From assembly GCF_900166665.1 (NCBI RefSeq), contig NZ_LT800494.1, positions 1,981,144 through 2,045,143 on the forward strand: a stretch of 64,000 nt of DNA, read 5' to 3'. This DNA comes from Cytobacillus gottheilii (GTDB lineage: Bacteria > Bacillota > Bacilli > Bacillales > Cytobacillaceae). Positions 43,829 through 52,372 of this stretch are shown here, in pieces. The stretch's first letter is position 1. Each line of letters starts with the position of its first letter. Below the pieces are notes generated by a model. That model was not told the DNA's origin, searched no databases, and saw only the letters and a list, made by a program, of their open reading frames with translations. The position numbers were made by a program, and so were the translations under genes.

Positions 43829-45106
43829 ATGAATACGAACGTTAAAATTAAAGAATGGCTGCAACAAAATGAACAGCGAGGGATTAAACTGCTGCAGCAG
43901 CTTGTACAAGAAAATAGTGTTAGAGGAAATGAAAGCAGTGCCCAGGCAGTTATTATTGAAAAATGCAGAAAGCTGGGTCTCGAACTTGATATATGGGAAA
44001 TTGGCAGTGAAGAACTTAAACATCATCAGGCATTTTATTGTGATCGCAAGGACTTTTCAGGGACCCCAAATGTCGTAGCTGTGAAGAAGGGGAGCGGAGG
44101 AGGTAAATCGATTATTCTAAATGGCCATATAGATGTTGTGCCAGAAGGCAATGAAAACGATTGGATTCACCATCCATATAGTGCTATTGTCGAGAATGGT
44201 AAGCTATACGGCAGAGGCTCAACGGATATGAAGGGCGGTACTGTCGCTTTATTATTAGCTATGGAAGCGATTACATCGATAGGTGTTCAATTAAAAGGAG
44301 ATATGATTTTTCAAAGTGTCATAGAAGAAGAGAGTGGCGGAGCAGGTACTCTGGCAGCTATTTTAAGAGGTTACAAGGCGGATGGGGCGATTATCCCGGA
44401 ACCTACCAATATGAAAATATTTCCTAAACAGCAAGGCTCGATGTGGTTCAGAATCACTGTAAAAGGTAAATCAGCACATGGCGGTACCCGCTATGAAGGA
44501 GTTAATGCAATAGAAAAGAGCATCCTTGTTATAAATGCTTTAACCAGATTGGAAAAAGAACGGAATAAACAGATTAACGATCCTCTATATAAAAACATAC
44601 CGATCCCCATTCCGATTAATATTGGAAAAATAACAAGCGGTCAATGGCCATCCTCTGTTCCTGATCTTGCGTGGATTGAAGGAAGAATTGGGGTCGCACC
44701 GCATGAAAAAATGGAAAAGGCCGCAGACGAGCTTGAAGCTTGTCTGAAAGAACTGGCAAATGACGATCCGTGGTTTAAAGAGTTTCCGCCAGAAGTTGAA
44801 TGGTTTGGTGCGAGATGGCAGCCAGGTAATTTAGAAACCAATCATGAATTAATTCAAACCATTGCACATGCATATAAAAAGATAAAAGGAAGTGAGCCAG
44901 AGATTGAAGCATCTCCATGGGGGACAGATGGAGGGCTGCTCACTAATGTCGGAAATACACCTGTTGTTGTGATTGGACCAGGTGTGACAGCCGCAGCACA
45001 TGATGTAAATGAGTATATCGAAATAAAAGAGGTATTTACTGCTGCTGAAATCATTGCTGAAGCGATCATGAACTGGTGTGGATTAAGTGATGAACAGGGG
45101 GATTGA
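43829..45106 (+). CDS. yodQ: M20 family deacylase YodQ
   Basis: The 425-residue metalloenzyme has the metal ligands in [12 protein letters not shown] (His near 99), [11 protein letters not shown] (Asp near 132) and [10 protein letters not shown] (catalytic Glu pair near 166), plus the dimerisation domain after about 200. In this pathway it would remove the acetyl group from the 4-acetamidobutyryl unit to give GABA, fitting the known 4-acetamidobutyryl-CoA deacetylase step of lysine breakdown (inference). ATG 43829 follows aaaggaggaaggag; the upstream frame overlaps yodR and is not used. Confidence 0.88.
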   Translation: MNTNVKIKEWLQQNEQRGIKLLQQLVQENSVRGNESSAQAVIIEKCRKLGLELDIWEIGSEELKHHQAFYCDRKDFSGTPNVVAVKKGSGGGKSIILNGHIDVVPEGNENDWIHHPYSAIVENGKLYGRGSTDMKGGTVALLLAMEAITSIGVQLKGDMIFQSVIEEESGGAGTLAAILRGYKADGAIIPEPTNMKIFPKQQGSMWFRITVKGKSAHGGTRYEGVNAIEKSILVINALTRLEKERNKQINDPLYKNIPIPIPINIGKITSGQWPSSVPDLAWIEGRIGVAPHEKMEKAADELEACLKELANDDPWFKEFPPEVEWFGARWQPGNLETNHELIQTIAHAYKKIKGSEPEIEASPWGTDGGLLTNVGNTPVVVIGPGVTAAAHDVNEYIEIKEVFTAAEIIAEAIMNWCGLSDEQGD

Positions 45107-45108
45107 GG

Positions 45109-46449
45109 ATGTCAGATATCCATTTGAAAACAGCTATTCCGGGACCAAAGGCAAAAAAATTGCTGGAAGCAAAGAAACAGCATGTTCCCAGAGGTCCATT
45201 TAATACAGTAGAAACCTTTGCAGCTAAAGGAAACGGAGCGCTGCTAACAGATGTTGATGGCAATACGTTTCTCGATTTTGCCGGTGCCATCGGTTCATTA
45301 AATACAGGTCATTGTCCACAGCGGGTGGTTGATGCTTTAAAAAAACAAATCGATTTATATCTGCATCCAAGCTTTCATGTCATGATGTATGAATCTTATA
45401 TAAAGCTTGCTGAAAAGCTCAATGAAATCACACCAGGGTCCCATCATAAAAAGACCTTTTTCTTAAGCACAGGTGCTGAAGCAGTGGAAAATGCAATTAA
45501 GATTGCTAGAAAATACACCGGGAGAAAAGGTATTATTTCATTCGAACGCGGCTTTCATGGCCGCACATACATGTCCATGTCCCTGACAAGCAAGGTAAAG
45601 CCTTATAAATATGAGTTTGGTCCCTTTGTGCCAGAAACCTATAAATGGCCATATCCGTACTATTTTCGTAATGAACATCAGGATCAGAAGAGTTTGGATG
45701 ATATGCTTCTTGCCCAATTTCATGATTTTTTCTTAAATGAAGCCTCTCCAGAAGAAATTGCAGCGGTTATTATGGAACCGGTACAGGGAGAAGGAGGCTT
45801 TGTTATTCCATCTATTTATTTTGTACAGCAGGTGAAAAAGATCTGTGAAAAGCATGGGATTATGTTTATTGCTGATGAGGTGCAAACAGGGTTTGGACGG
45901 ACAGGGAAAATGTTTGCAATCGAACATTTTAACGTTGTTCCTGATTTAATAACGATGTCAAAATCAATCGCCGCCGGTTTACCGATTAGCGCCGTAACAG
46001 GCAGGGCAGAAATAATGGATGCCCCAGGCATAGGAGAGATTGGGGGAACATATGGCGGAAGCCCGCTCGGCTGTGTTGCGGCTTTAGAGGTTATTAACAT
46101 GATTGAAGAAGATGGTTTGCTCGCACGTGCTAATCACATCGGAAGCCTTTTTGCTGAAAAATTCTCAAGGCTTCCTTTACAATATAATCAGGTAGGCGAA
46201 ATTAGAGCTTTAGGTGCAATGTGTGCCATTGAATTTGTGAAAGACTCAGTTTCAAAGGAGCCGGACAAAGAGCTTGTTCAGCGGATTGCAGCACTCGCAC
46301 AAAGCCGAGGTTTAATCATTATGAGTGCTGGTTTATATGGCAACATTGTCCGCCTGCTAACTCCTTTAGTTGTGAGTGATGAACAGCTGGAGGAAGGCTT
46401 CTCCATTTTAGAAGATGTTATAAAGGAATGCTGTCAGACAGGAGGATAA
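45109..46449 (+). CDS. Class III aminotransferase, GABA-transaminase-like
   Basis: The 446-residue protein has FLSTGAEAVENAIKIAR near 119, GFHGRTYMSMSLTSK near 147, FIADEVQTGFGRTGKMF near 250 and the PLP Lys in ITMSKSIAAGLP near 285. It fits 4-aminobutyrate aminotransferases. It is inserted, with the next gene, between yodQ and yodP, where B. subtilis has no such genes. The natural role is to pass GABA made by the pathway to succinate semialdehyde. ATG 45109 lies 7 nt after GGGGG. Confidence 0.85.
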   Translation: MSDIHLKTAIPGPKAKKLLEAKKQHVPRGPFNTVETFAAKGNGALLTDVDGNTFLDFAGAIGSLNTGHCPQRVVDALKKQIDLYLHPSFHVMMYESYIKLAEKLNEITPGSHHKKTFFLSTGAEAVENAIKIARKYTGRKGIISFERGFHGRTYMSMSLTSKVKPYKYEFGPFVPETYKWPYPYYFRNEHQDQKSLDDMLLAQFHDFFLNEASPEEIAAVIMEPVQGEGGFVIPSIYFVQQVKKICEKHGIMFIADEVQTGFGRTGKMFAIEHFNVVPDLITMSKSIAAGLPISAVTGRAEIMDAPGIGEIGGTYGGSPLGCVAALEVINMIEEDGLLARANHIGSLFAEKFSRLPLQYNQVGEIRALGAMCAIEFVKDSVSKEPDKELVQRIAALAQSRGLIIMSAGLYGNIVRLLTPLVVSDEQLEEGFSILEDVIKECCQTGG

Positions 46450-46452
46450 AAG

Positions 46453-47874
46453 ATGAAGCAGCAGTTATGGATTAATGGAAAAAACGTTGAAACGAATACT
46501 TATTCGACATTAAAAAGTCCTTATAGCGGCAGGGTGATTGCGAAAGTAGCTTCTGCAGCAGCAGAGGATGTAAACCTGGCAATTGAAGCAGCAGAAGAAG
46601 CTGCTTCTGCACTTAGAGAGATGCCGGCATATAAAAGAGCAGATATTCTCGAAAAAGTGGCAGGTTACCTTGAAAGAGATCGGGAGGAATGTGCAAAGAT
46701 CATTGCAAATGAAGCCGCTAAGCCAATAAAAACGGCACGAGGAGAAGTGGATCGCACCATTATGACCTATAAATTTGCTTCTCAGGAAGCCAGGAGAATT
46801 TATGGAGAAACCATTCCGATGGATGCAGCGCCAGGCGGAGAAAATCGTATTGCGTATACGATGAGAGAACCCCTTGGGATCATTGGTGCTATTACACCAT
46901 TTAATTTCCCAATGAATCTCGTGGCTCATAAAATTGGGCCAGCCATTGCGGCAGGAAACACCGTTGTTCTTAAGCCTGCATCGCAAACGCCGCTTTCAGC
47001 CTATCGCATTGCGCACTATTTTCATGAAGCAGGTTTGCCCTCAGGTGCACTAAATGTAGTTTCAGGCAGCGGGAAAACCATCGGTGATCTCTTAGTCACA
47101 GATGAACGCCTTTCAATGATTACTTTTACAGGCAGCCCGAGCGTTGGACGGTCTTTAAGGGAAAAAGCCGGATTGAAAAAGGTAACGCTCGAATTAGGCT
47201 CCAATTCTGCGGTAATTGTAGATGAAGGAACAGACCCCCAAAAAGCGGCAGAGCGTATTGCGTCTGGTGCATTTGTATATGGAGGCCAAGTATGCATTTC
47301 GGTACAGCGCATCTTTGTACATGAAAAATTGCTCGAAAGCTTCACAGAATCATTTTTACAGGCTGCCAAAAACTTAGTTACGGGTGATCCTTTAAGTGAA
47401 GAAACCGACCTTTCAGCCTTAATCTCAGAGGATGATACGAATCGTGCACTAAAGTGGATTAATGACGCCGTTACCCGTGGAGCTCAGCTGGCACTTGGAG
47501 GAAACGCAGAGAATGGGATTCTTCAGCCGACCGTTCTGCTACATGTGGATGAACATGAAAAGGTCTCGTGTGAGGAAGTGTTTGCCCCAGTTGTTCATAT
47601 CAATTCATTTTCAAAGTTAGAGGATGCCATTACTATGGTTAACACATCGAAGTATGGCTTACAAGCCGGCATCTTCACTCAAAATATTCAACATGCCATG
47701 CATGCAGCGAAAAAATTAGAGGTTGGAGGGGTTATGATTAATGACTTTCCAACCTTCCGTGTAGACCATATGCCTTATGGCGGTGTTAAGGAAAGCGGCA
47801 CCGGCAGAGAGGGAATAAAGTATGCGATTGAAGAGATGACTGAGCTGAAGCTTATTACCATTAAGCTGGATTAA
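46453..47874 (+). CDS. Aldehyde dehydrogenase (succinate-semialdehyde type by context)
   Basis: The 473-residue NAD(P)-dependent enzyme shows TPFNFPMNLVAHKIGPA near 141, the GSPSVGR Rossmann turn near 220, the catalytic Glu in ELGSNSAVIV near 247 and the nucleophile Cys in GGQVCISVQ at 281. It starts 3 bp after the aminotransferase, behind aggagg. The pair would oxidise succinate semialdehyde from GABA to succinate; the substrate assignment rests on context. A terminator follows. Confidence 0.87.
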   Translation: MKQQLWINGKNVETNTYSTLKSPYSGRVIAKVASAAAEDVNLAIEAAEEAASALREMPAYKRADILEKVAGYLERDREECAKIIANEAAKPIKTARGEVDRTIMTYKFASQEARRIYGETIPMDAAPGGENRIAYTMREPLGIIGAITPFNFPMNLVAHKIGPAIAAGNTVVLKPASQTPLSAYRIAHYFHEAGLPSGALNVVSGSGKTIGDLLVTDERLSMITFTGSPSVGRSLREKAGLKKVTLELGSNSAVIVDEGTDPQKAAERIASGAFVYGGQVCISVQRIFVHEKLLESFTESFLQAAKNLVTGDPLSEETDLSALISEDDTNRALKWINDAVTRGAQLALGGNAENGILQPTVLLHVDEHEKVSCEEVFAPVVHINSFSKLEDAITMVNTSKYGLQAGIFTQNIQHAMHAAKKLEVGGVMINDFPTFRVDHMPYGGVKESGTGREGIKYAIEEMTELKLITIKLD

Positions 47875-47890
47875 TAGAAGCAGAATTCAG

Positions 47891-47916
47891 GACCCGGTTT
47901 TCCGGGTCTTTCTTTT
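47891..47916 (+). terminator. Rho-independent terminator after the aldehyde dehydrogenase
   Basis: The perfect stem gacccgg / ccgggtc with a TTTT loop is followed by TTTCTTTT. It divides the lysine cluster into two units. Confidence 0.85.
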
Positions 47917-47957
47917 CATATTATATTTAAACTACATGTTGATTGGATGGTGAGGGT

Positions 47958-48806
47958 ATGAGCAAAACAGTCAAATTTGAAAAAGATGCTTGTAAGCTGA
48001 GCATATATATGGATCCTTTTAATAAAAGAATTCGTGTCGATGAACTGATAGGTAGTCTTGTAGAATCTTTAAAGTATGCAGAGGAGATTGCCCGTGAGAA
48101 CCAAGCAGAAAAATTAATCATCAAAGGTAAGCTTCAGGATTTACCCATTTTTCAGGAGCAGGGTTTTTCTTTAGAAGCTAAGATTGATCAGTTTCTCAGG
48201 GGAACCGATATGTATTTTTTCTGTAAATATTATTCTAGCGAACGCAGAAACAGTGAGCATTGGCTAGAAGAGGATGATATATTACAGTCTGTGCAGAACA
48301 AAATAGTTTCTGAGAACCAACCTTTTATACTGCCGAAACCATATAAATTAAAAGAGCTTTCTGGTGCAGACGTCCAAGCAATGGCATTTCTCTACCAAAC
48401 TGTGTTTAAAATTTATCCTGTTCCGCTCCACGACCCTGTTTATATCCGTGAAACAATGGAGGAAGGGACCGTCTATTATGGTGTGTATTTTGAAGAAGAG
48501 CTAGTGAGTGCTGCTGCAGCCGAAATTGACTGGAAGCATGGGAATGCAGAGCTGACAGATTGTGCGACACTTCCACAACATAGAAAGCATCAATTAATGA
48601 AAATTATTCTTGTGAAGCTCGAAGAAGTTTTAAAGAAGCATAACATTTATTGTGCCTATTCCATTGCAAGAGCCTTATCATTTGGCATGAATGCTTCGCT
48701 TCATACACTCGGATACAAATACCGCGGCCGTTTAACTAAAAATTGTTATATTTTTAATAAGCTTGAGGATATGAATGTGTGGGTGAAAGATTTGTCTGCA
48801 CATTAA
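47958..48806 (+). CDS. yodP: Beta-lysine N6-acetyltransferase (YodP/AblB)
   Basis: The 282-residue protein has a C-terminal GNAT domain: VYFEEELVSAAAAEIDW near 177 and LPQHRKHQLMKIIL near 203, a variant acetyl-CoA motif. The N-terminal 100 residues are the family-specific domain. AblB acetylates the 6-amino group of beta-lysine made by KamA. ATG 47958 follows ggtgaggg. It overlaps no other gene and ends 66 bp before the sigma-54 activator, with the palindromes of 48810-48846 in between. Confidence 0.88.
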   Translation: MSKTVKFEKDACKLSIYMDPFNKRIRVDELIGSLVESLKYAEEIARENQAEKLIIKGKLQDLPIFQEQGFSLEAKIDQFLRGTDMYFFCKYYSSERRNSEHWLEEDDILQSVQNKIVSENQPFILPKPYKLKELSGADVQAMAFLYQTVFKIYPVPLHDPVYIRETMEEGTVYYGVYFEEELVSAAAAEIDWKHGNAELTDCATLPQHRKHQLMKIILVKLEEVLKKHNIYCAYSIARALSFGMNASLHTLGYKYRGRLTKNCYIFNKLEDMNVWVKDLSAH

Positions 48807-48809
48807 GGG

Positions 48810-48846
48810 TGCCAAAAAAAGGGCACTACATGCCGAATTTTTGGCA
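48810..48846 (+). promoter_or_regulatory. Two TGCC-N8-GGCA palindromes in front of the activator gene
   Basis: TGCCAAAAAAAGGGCA (48810-48825) and TGCCGAATTTTTGGCA (48831-48846) start exactly 21 bp apart, about two helical turns. A third copy lies at 50254. They are candidate binding sites for the Fis-type HTH of the activator that follows. Confidence 0.5.
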
Positions 48847-48871
48847 GACGCTGAGGGAGAGGGGGGTGCGC

Positions 48872-50278
48872 ATGAATCAGCATATTTCAAGAGAGGTGTT
48901 AGATGCAATTTTAAAAGGGATTGACGAGGCTATTCATGTAGTCGATCTGACGGGCACTACGATTTATTATAATGATGTAGCGGCCAATCATGACGGGCTG
49001 AAAGCGAATGAAGTGGTCGGAAAGCAGCTACTTCATGCATTTCCAGCACTAAACAGCCAATCAAGTACATTGCTGCGGGTGATCCACTCAAGTAAGCCAA
49101 TTTTAAATGAAACACAAGTATATGTGAATATTCATGGAAAGAGAATTGAAACGGTCAATTCAACCTATCCGCTGTATGTAGATGGAGAACTAGTTGGTGC
49201 TGTGGAGATCGCGAAGGATTACACCAGATTAAAAGCCATCTCAGATAAATTACTGCATTTACAGAGCCGTATGTTTACACCGCAGCAAAAAGGAAAAAAA
49301 GCAACACAGCATTTATACACTTTTGATAACTTAATAACACTTAATAAAGAGTTAATGGAAATTAAGAATCATGCTAAAAAACTGGCAAGTTCGCCTTCAC
49401 CGATTCTTGTTTTTGGAGAAAGCGGAACAGGCAAGGAATTGTTTGTGCAGGCCATTCACGAAGCCTCTGCTGTAACGAAGGGCCCGTTTATAACCCAAAA
49501 CTGTGCTGCGATTCCTGAAGCACTTCTAGAAAGCATTCTATTTGGTACAACAAAAGGCAGTTATACGGGTGCTGTTGACCGTCCTGGATTGTTTGAACTT
49601 GCAGATGAAGGCACTTTGTTTTTAGACGAAATTCATGCAATGCCGCCTGAGCTACAGGCAAAGCTGCTGCGAATTTTAGAGGATGGCGAACTGCGGCGTG
49701 TTGGCTCGGTAAAAAGCAAAACCGTTCATGTACGCGTGATAGCTGCCATGAACATTCATCCAAAGAAAGCGATTGAAAAAAAGCTGCTGCGAGCAGATTT
49801 GTACTATCGGCTGAATGTGTTAACCTTCGAACTCCCGCCTTTAAGAAAAAGAAAAGAAGATATTCTATATCTAACAAATTACTTTATCGGACAATATAAT
49901 AATTTGTTAGGCAAGCAGGTGCAGGGTCTGTCAAAGCAAGCTGAATTTATATTTTTAAACCATTCCTGGCCTGGCAATGTCCGAGAATTGAAACACACGC
50001 TTGAGTATATGATGAATCTTTGTGAAGAGTCCAAACTGACAGAAAATCATCTTCCTATTATTCTTAAACAAAAAAATGAGGAGTGTCCTAAAATGAACTC
50101 TTCGTCATTAAGGGAGAAGATGATGAAACTTGAACAGGAGCTAATACAACAAGCACTGGAAAACTCAGAAGGAAATATCAATAAAGCAGCACTATTTCTG
50201 CAAATTCCCCGCCAAACCTTACAATACAAAATCCAAAAACACAATATTACGGCTGCCGAAAATTCGGCAAATGATTAA
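48872..50278 (+). CDS. PAS-containing sigma-54-dependent activator of lysine catabolism (KamR/RocR-like)
   Basis: The 468-residue protein has a PAS-like sensor domain (about 5-115) and an AAA+ domain with Walker A GESGTGKEL near 183, the loop GSYTGA near 229 (a variant of GAFTGA) and Walker B GTLFLDEI near 247. The C-terminal Fis-type helix-turn-helix is NINKAALFLQIPRQTLQYKI near 442. In B. thuringiensis kamA is reported to be controlled by sigma-54 and sigma-K, and this is probably the corresponding activator. ATG 48872 follows gagaggggggtg; the 31 codons upstream contain the palindromes and are not coding. Confidence 0.88.
   Translation: MNQHISREVLDAILKGIDEAIHVVDLTGTTIYYNDVAANHDGLKANEVVGKQLLHAFPALNSQSSTLLRVIHSSKPILNETQVYVNIHGKRIETVNSTYPLYVDGELVGAVEIAKDYTRLKAISDKLLHLQSRMFTPQQKGKKATQHLYTFDNLITLNKELMEIKNHAKKLASSPSPILVFGESGTGKELFVQAIHEASAVTKGPFITQNCAAIPEALLESILFGTTKGSYTGAVDRPGLFELADEGTLFLDEIHAMPPELQAKLLRILEDGELRRVGSVKSKTVHVRVIAAMNIHPKKAIEKKLLRADLYYRLNVLTFELPPLRKRKEDILYLTNYFIGQYNNLLGKQVQGLSKQAEFIFLNHSWPGNVRELKHTLEYMMNLCEESKLTENHLPIILKQKNEECPKMNSSSLREKMMKLEQELIQQALENSEGNINKAALFLQIPRQTLQYKIQKHNITAAENSAND
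50254..50269 (+). promoter_or_regulatory. Third TGCC-N8-GGCA palindrome, candidate upstream activating site for kamA
   Basis: TGCCGAAAATTCGGCA is an inverted repeat of 7-2-7 inside the last codons of the activator gene. It lies 147 bp upstream of the -24 box of kamA, a usual distance for an enhancer site of a sigma-54 promoter. Confidence 0.5.
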
Positions 50279-50416
50279 AGATTAGAACTCCTCCTCATTA
50301 TGATATTCAGAGAATAGAAGTGCAGCTAAGCTTAGTAATCGCCTTACAGGCTCGCCTGCCGGCAAAGTCGCATGATTTTAGTCTTTTGAATATGTTAATG
50401 CAAAGGTTTTAAACTT

Positions 50417-50432
50417 TGGCATGAATCTTGCA
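50417..50432 (+). promoter_or_regulatory. Sigma-54 (-24/-12) promoter of kamA
   Basis: TGGCAT (50417-50422) and TTGCA (50428-50432) give the invariant GG-N10-GC spacing and match TGGCAC-N5-TTGCA closely. It lies 37 bp before the kamA ATG. Confidence 0.85.
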
Positions 50433-50469
50433 TTCTATATTGGAGAATGAGGATAAAGGGGGAGTTTGA

Positions 50470-51894
50470 ATGAAATACAATTTATATAAGCCTGAAAGAC
50501 ATTGGAAAGAGATTGAACTATGGAAAGATGTGCCCGAAGAAAAATGGAATGACTGGCTTTGGCAGCTGACAAATACCATTCGCACTCTCGACGATTTAAA
50601 AAAGGTGATCAACTTAACGGAAGATGAAGAAGAAGGAGTGAAAATTGCAACAAAAACAATTCCTTTAAATATAACACCCTATTATGCATGGCTAATGAAT
50701 CCAGATGATCCCCGCTGTCCAATTCGAATGCAATCAGTTCCCATCTCAAAGGAAATGTACAAAACAAAATACGACCTGGAGGATCCGCTTCACGAAGACG
50801 AAGATTCACCAGTTCCAGGCCTAACACACCGATATCCTGATCGTGTATTATTTCTTGTCACCAACCAATGCTCGATGTATTGCCGCTATTGTACTAGAAG
50901 GCGGTTTTCAGGACAAATTGGGATGGGAGTGCCAAAGAAACAGCTTGATGCAGCCATTGATTATATTGCTTCAGCCGAAGAAGTCAGGGATGTTCTTATA
51001 TCCGGCGGTGATGGTCTATTAATCAATGATCAAATTCTTGAATACATTTTAAAAAGACTTCGTGAAATTGATCATGTTGAAATTATCCGAATTGGCACTA
51101 GAGCGCCAGTCGTATTTCCGCAGAGAATTACCGAGAATTTATGCAATATTTTGAAAAAATACCATCCAGTCTGGCTCAATACTCATTTCAACACATCCAT
51201 CGAAATTACGGAAGAAGCAAAAAAAGCATGCGAAATGCTCGCAGATGCAGGCGTTCCTGTTGGCAATCAGGCAGTCATTCTCGCTGGTATCAATGACAGC
51301 GTTCCGATTATGAAAAAGCTCATGCACGATCTCGTCAAAATCCGTGTCCGTCCTTATTATATCTATCAGTGTGATTTATCAGAAGGAATCGGCCATTTCC
51401 GGGCACCAGTAGCAAAAGGGCTGGAGATCATTGAAGGACTTAGGGGTCATACCTCCGGCTATGCAGTACCAACCTTCGTAGTCGATGCACCGGGCGGCGG
51501 CGGAAAAATTGCATTACAGCCTAATTATGTGATCTCACAAAGTGCGGAAAAAACAGTGCTGCGCAATTTTGAGGGAGTGATTACAACCTATCCAGAGCCA
51601 GAAAATTATACAGCAGGAAAAGCAGATGATTATTTTGCAAAAATCTACCCTGATGTATCAAAAAAGCAATCAAACGTAGGAATTGCGGCGTTAATGAATG
51701 ACACAGCATTCAACCTTGTCCCAAAAGGACTTCAGCGATTAAATCGGCGTGAACTGTATGATCAGGATCCTGCTCATAACTCCTTAAAGGATAAAAGGGA
51801 AAAACGAGATGAACTGAAGGAAAAGAAATATCTTGCGGAACTAAAAAAAGCTGGACAAATCAAAAAAGGAGGGGAGAAAATTGATGGGCAATAG
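50470..51894 (+). CDS. kamA: L-lysine 2,3-aminomutase
   Basis: The 474-residue radical-SAM enzyme converts L-lysine to L-beta-lysine. The 4Fe-4S cluster Cys residues are in CSMYCRYCTRR (134, 138, 141), and the PLP Lys lies in DAPGGGGK at residue 346. The C-terminus is Lys/Glu-rich. The start follows aaaggggga. It lies behind a sigma-54 promoter, separate from the yodT-ALDH unit and yodP, although B. subtilis keeps all six genes in one operon in the opposite order. It overlaps yokU by 11 bp. Confidence 0.95.
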   Translation: MKYNLYKPERHWKEIELWKDVPEEKWNDWLWQLTNTIRTLDDLKKVINLTEDEEEGVKIATKTIPLNITPYYAWLMNPDDPRCPIRMQSVPISKEMYKTKYDLEDPLHEDEDSPVPGLTHRYPDRVLFLVTNQCSMYCRYCTRRRFSGQIGMGVPKKQLDAAIDYIASAEEVRDVLISGGDGLLINDQILEYILKRLREIDHVEIIRIGTRAPVVFPQRITENLCNILKKYHPVWLNTHFNTSIEITEEAKKACEMLADAGVPVGNQAVILAGINDSVPIMKKLMHDLVKIRVRPYYIYQCDLSEGIGHFRAPVAKGLEIIEGLRGHTSGYAVPTFVVDAPGGGGKIALQPNYVISQSAEKTVLRNFEGVITTYPEPENYTAGKADDYFAKIYPDVSKKQSNVGIAALMNDTAFNLVPKGLQRLNRRELYDQDPAHNSLKDKREKRDELKEKKYLAELKKAGQIKKGGEKIDGQ

Positions 51895-52162
51895 CTGTGA
51901 TTGGTGTGAAAGCAGCCATGTGGTTCTGACAAAGCAATCGGTATATTGGGAATTGCCAGAAGGAACAAGAGCGATCGAAATTACTGATACTCCATCTATT
52001 TATTGTCATGATTGTCATATGATTTATCAGAATGATGAAATGGTGAAAAATATTGAGGATCAGTTATTTCTAATAGATCGAGAAAAACTAACAGCTGTTG
52101 TTCCATACAAAGATTTTATGCAGATGGAAAGAATTTTAAAGAGAAACTATTTTGATTTTTAA
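51884..52162 (+). CDS. yokU: YokU family zinc-ribbon-like protein
   Basis: The 92-residue protein has two CxxC pairs, CDWC near residue 5 and CHDC near 40, as in zinc-binding MqsA-type antitoxin N-termini. This is the YokU family; the function is unknown. No toxin gene is adjacent, and the overlap with kamA suggests it works with lysine catabolism instead. ATG 51884 lies 8 nt after aaggagggg. Confidence 0.85.
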   Translation: MGNSCDWCESSHVVLTKQSVYWELPEGTRAIEITDTPSIYCHDCHMIYQNDEMVKNIEDQLFLIDREKLTAVVPYKDFMQMERILKRNYFDF

Positions 52163-52190
52163 TAGTTAAATAAGATGCAGTATTAGGAGA

Positions 52191-52220
52191 AATCACCCTC
52201 TATCCAGGGTGATTTTTTTT
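52191..52220 (+). terminator. Rho-independent terminator after kamA-yokU
   Basis: The stem aatcaccct / agggtgatt with a 6-nt loop is followed by eight T. Confidence 0.88.
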
Positions 52221-52284
52221 CAGTAATTAGGTTGATAAAACCGAGGCTTAGGACCAATTGTACTGTAAAGCAAGTCGCTGCGAT

Positions 52285-52309
52285 GTTTATGAATCATGCC
52301 TATGGGTAC
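52285..52309 (+). promoter_or_regulatory. Candidate sigma-B promoter for the secreted repeat proteins
   Basis: GTTTAT (52285-52290), 13 nt and GGGTAC (52304-52309) resemble the sigma-B consensus GTTTAA-N12/14-GGGTAT with one mismatch per box. It lies 64 bp before the GTG start. Confidence 0.45.
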
Positions 52310-52372
52310 ACAGTGAAGGAAGTCACAATGAATAGTTTAAGCAGATTATTTGAGAGGAGGTGAGCAAAGAGA

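Noticed and set aside
51884-52162. Toxin-antitoxin system with YokU as antitoxin
   Set aside because: The CxxC pairs resemble MqsA, but no toxin gene is adjacent and the gene overlaps kamA.
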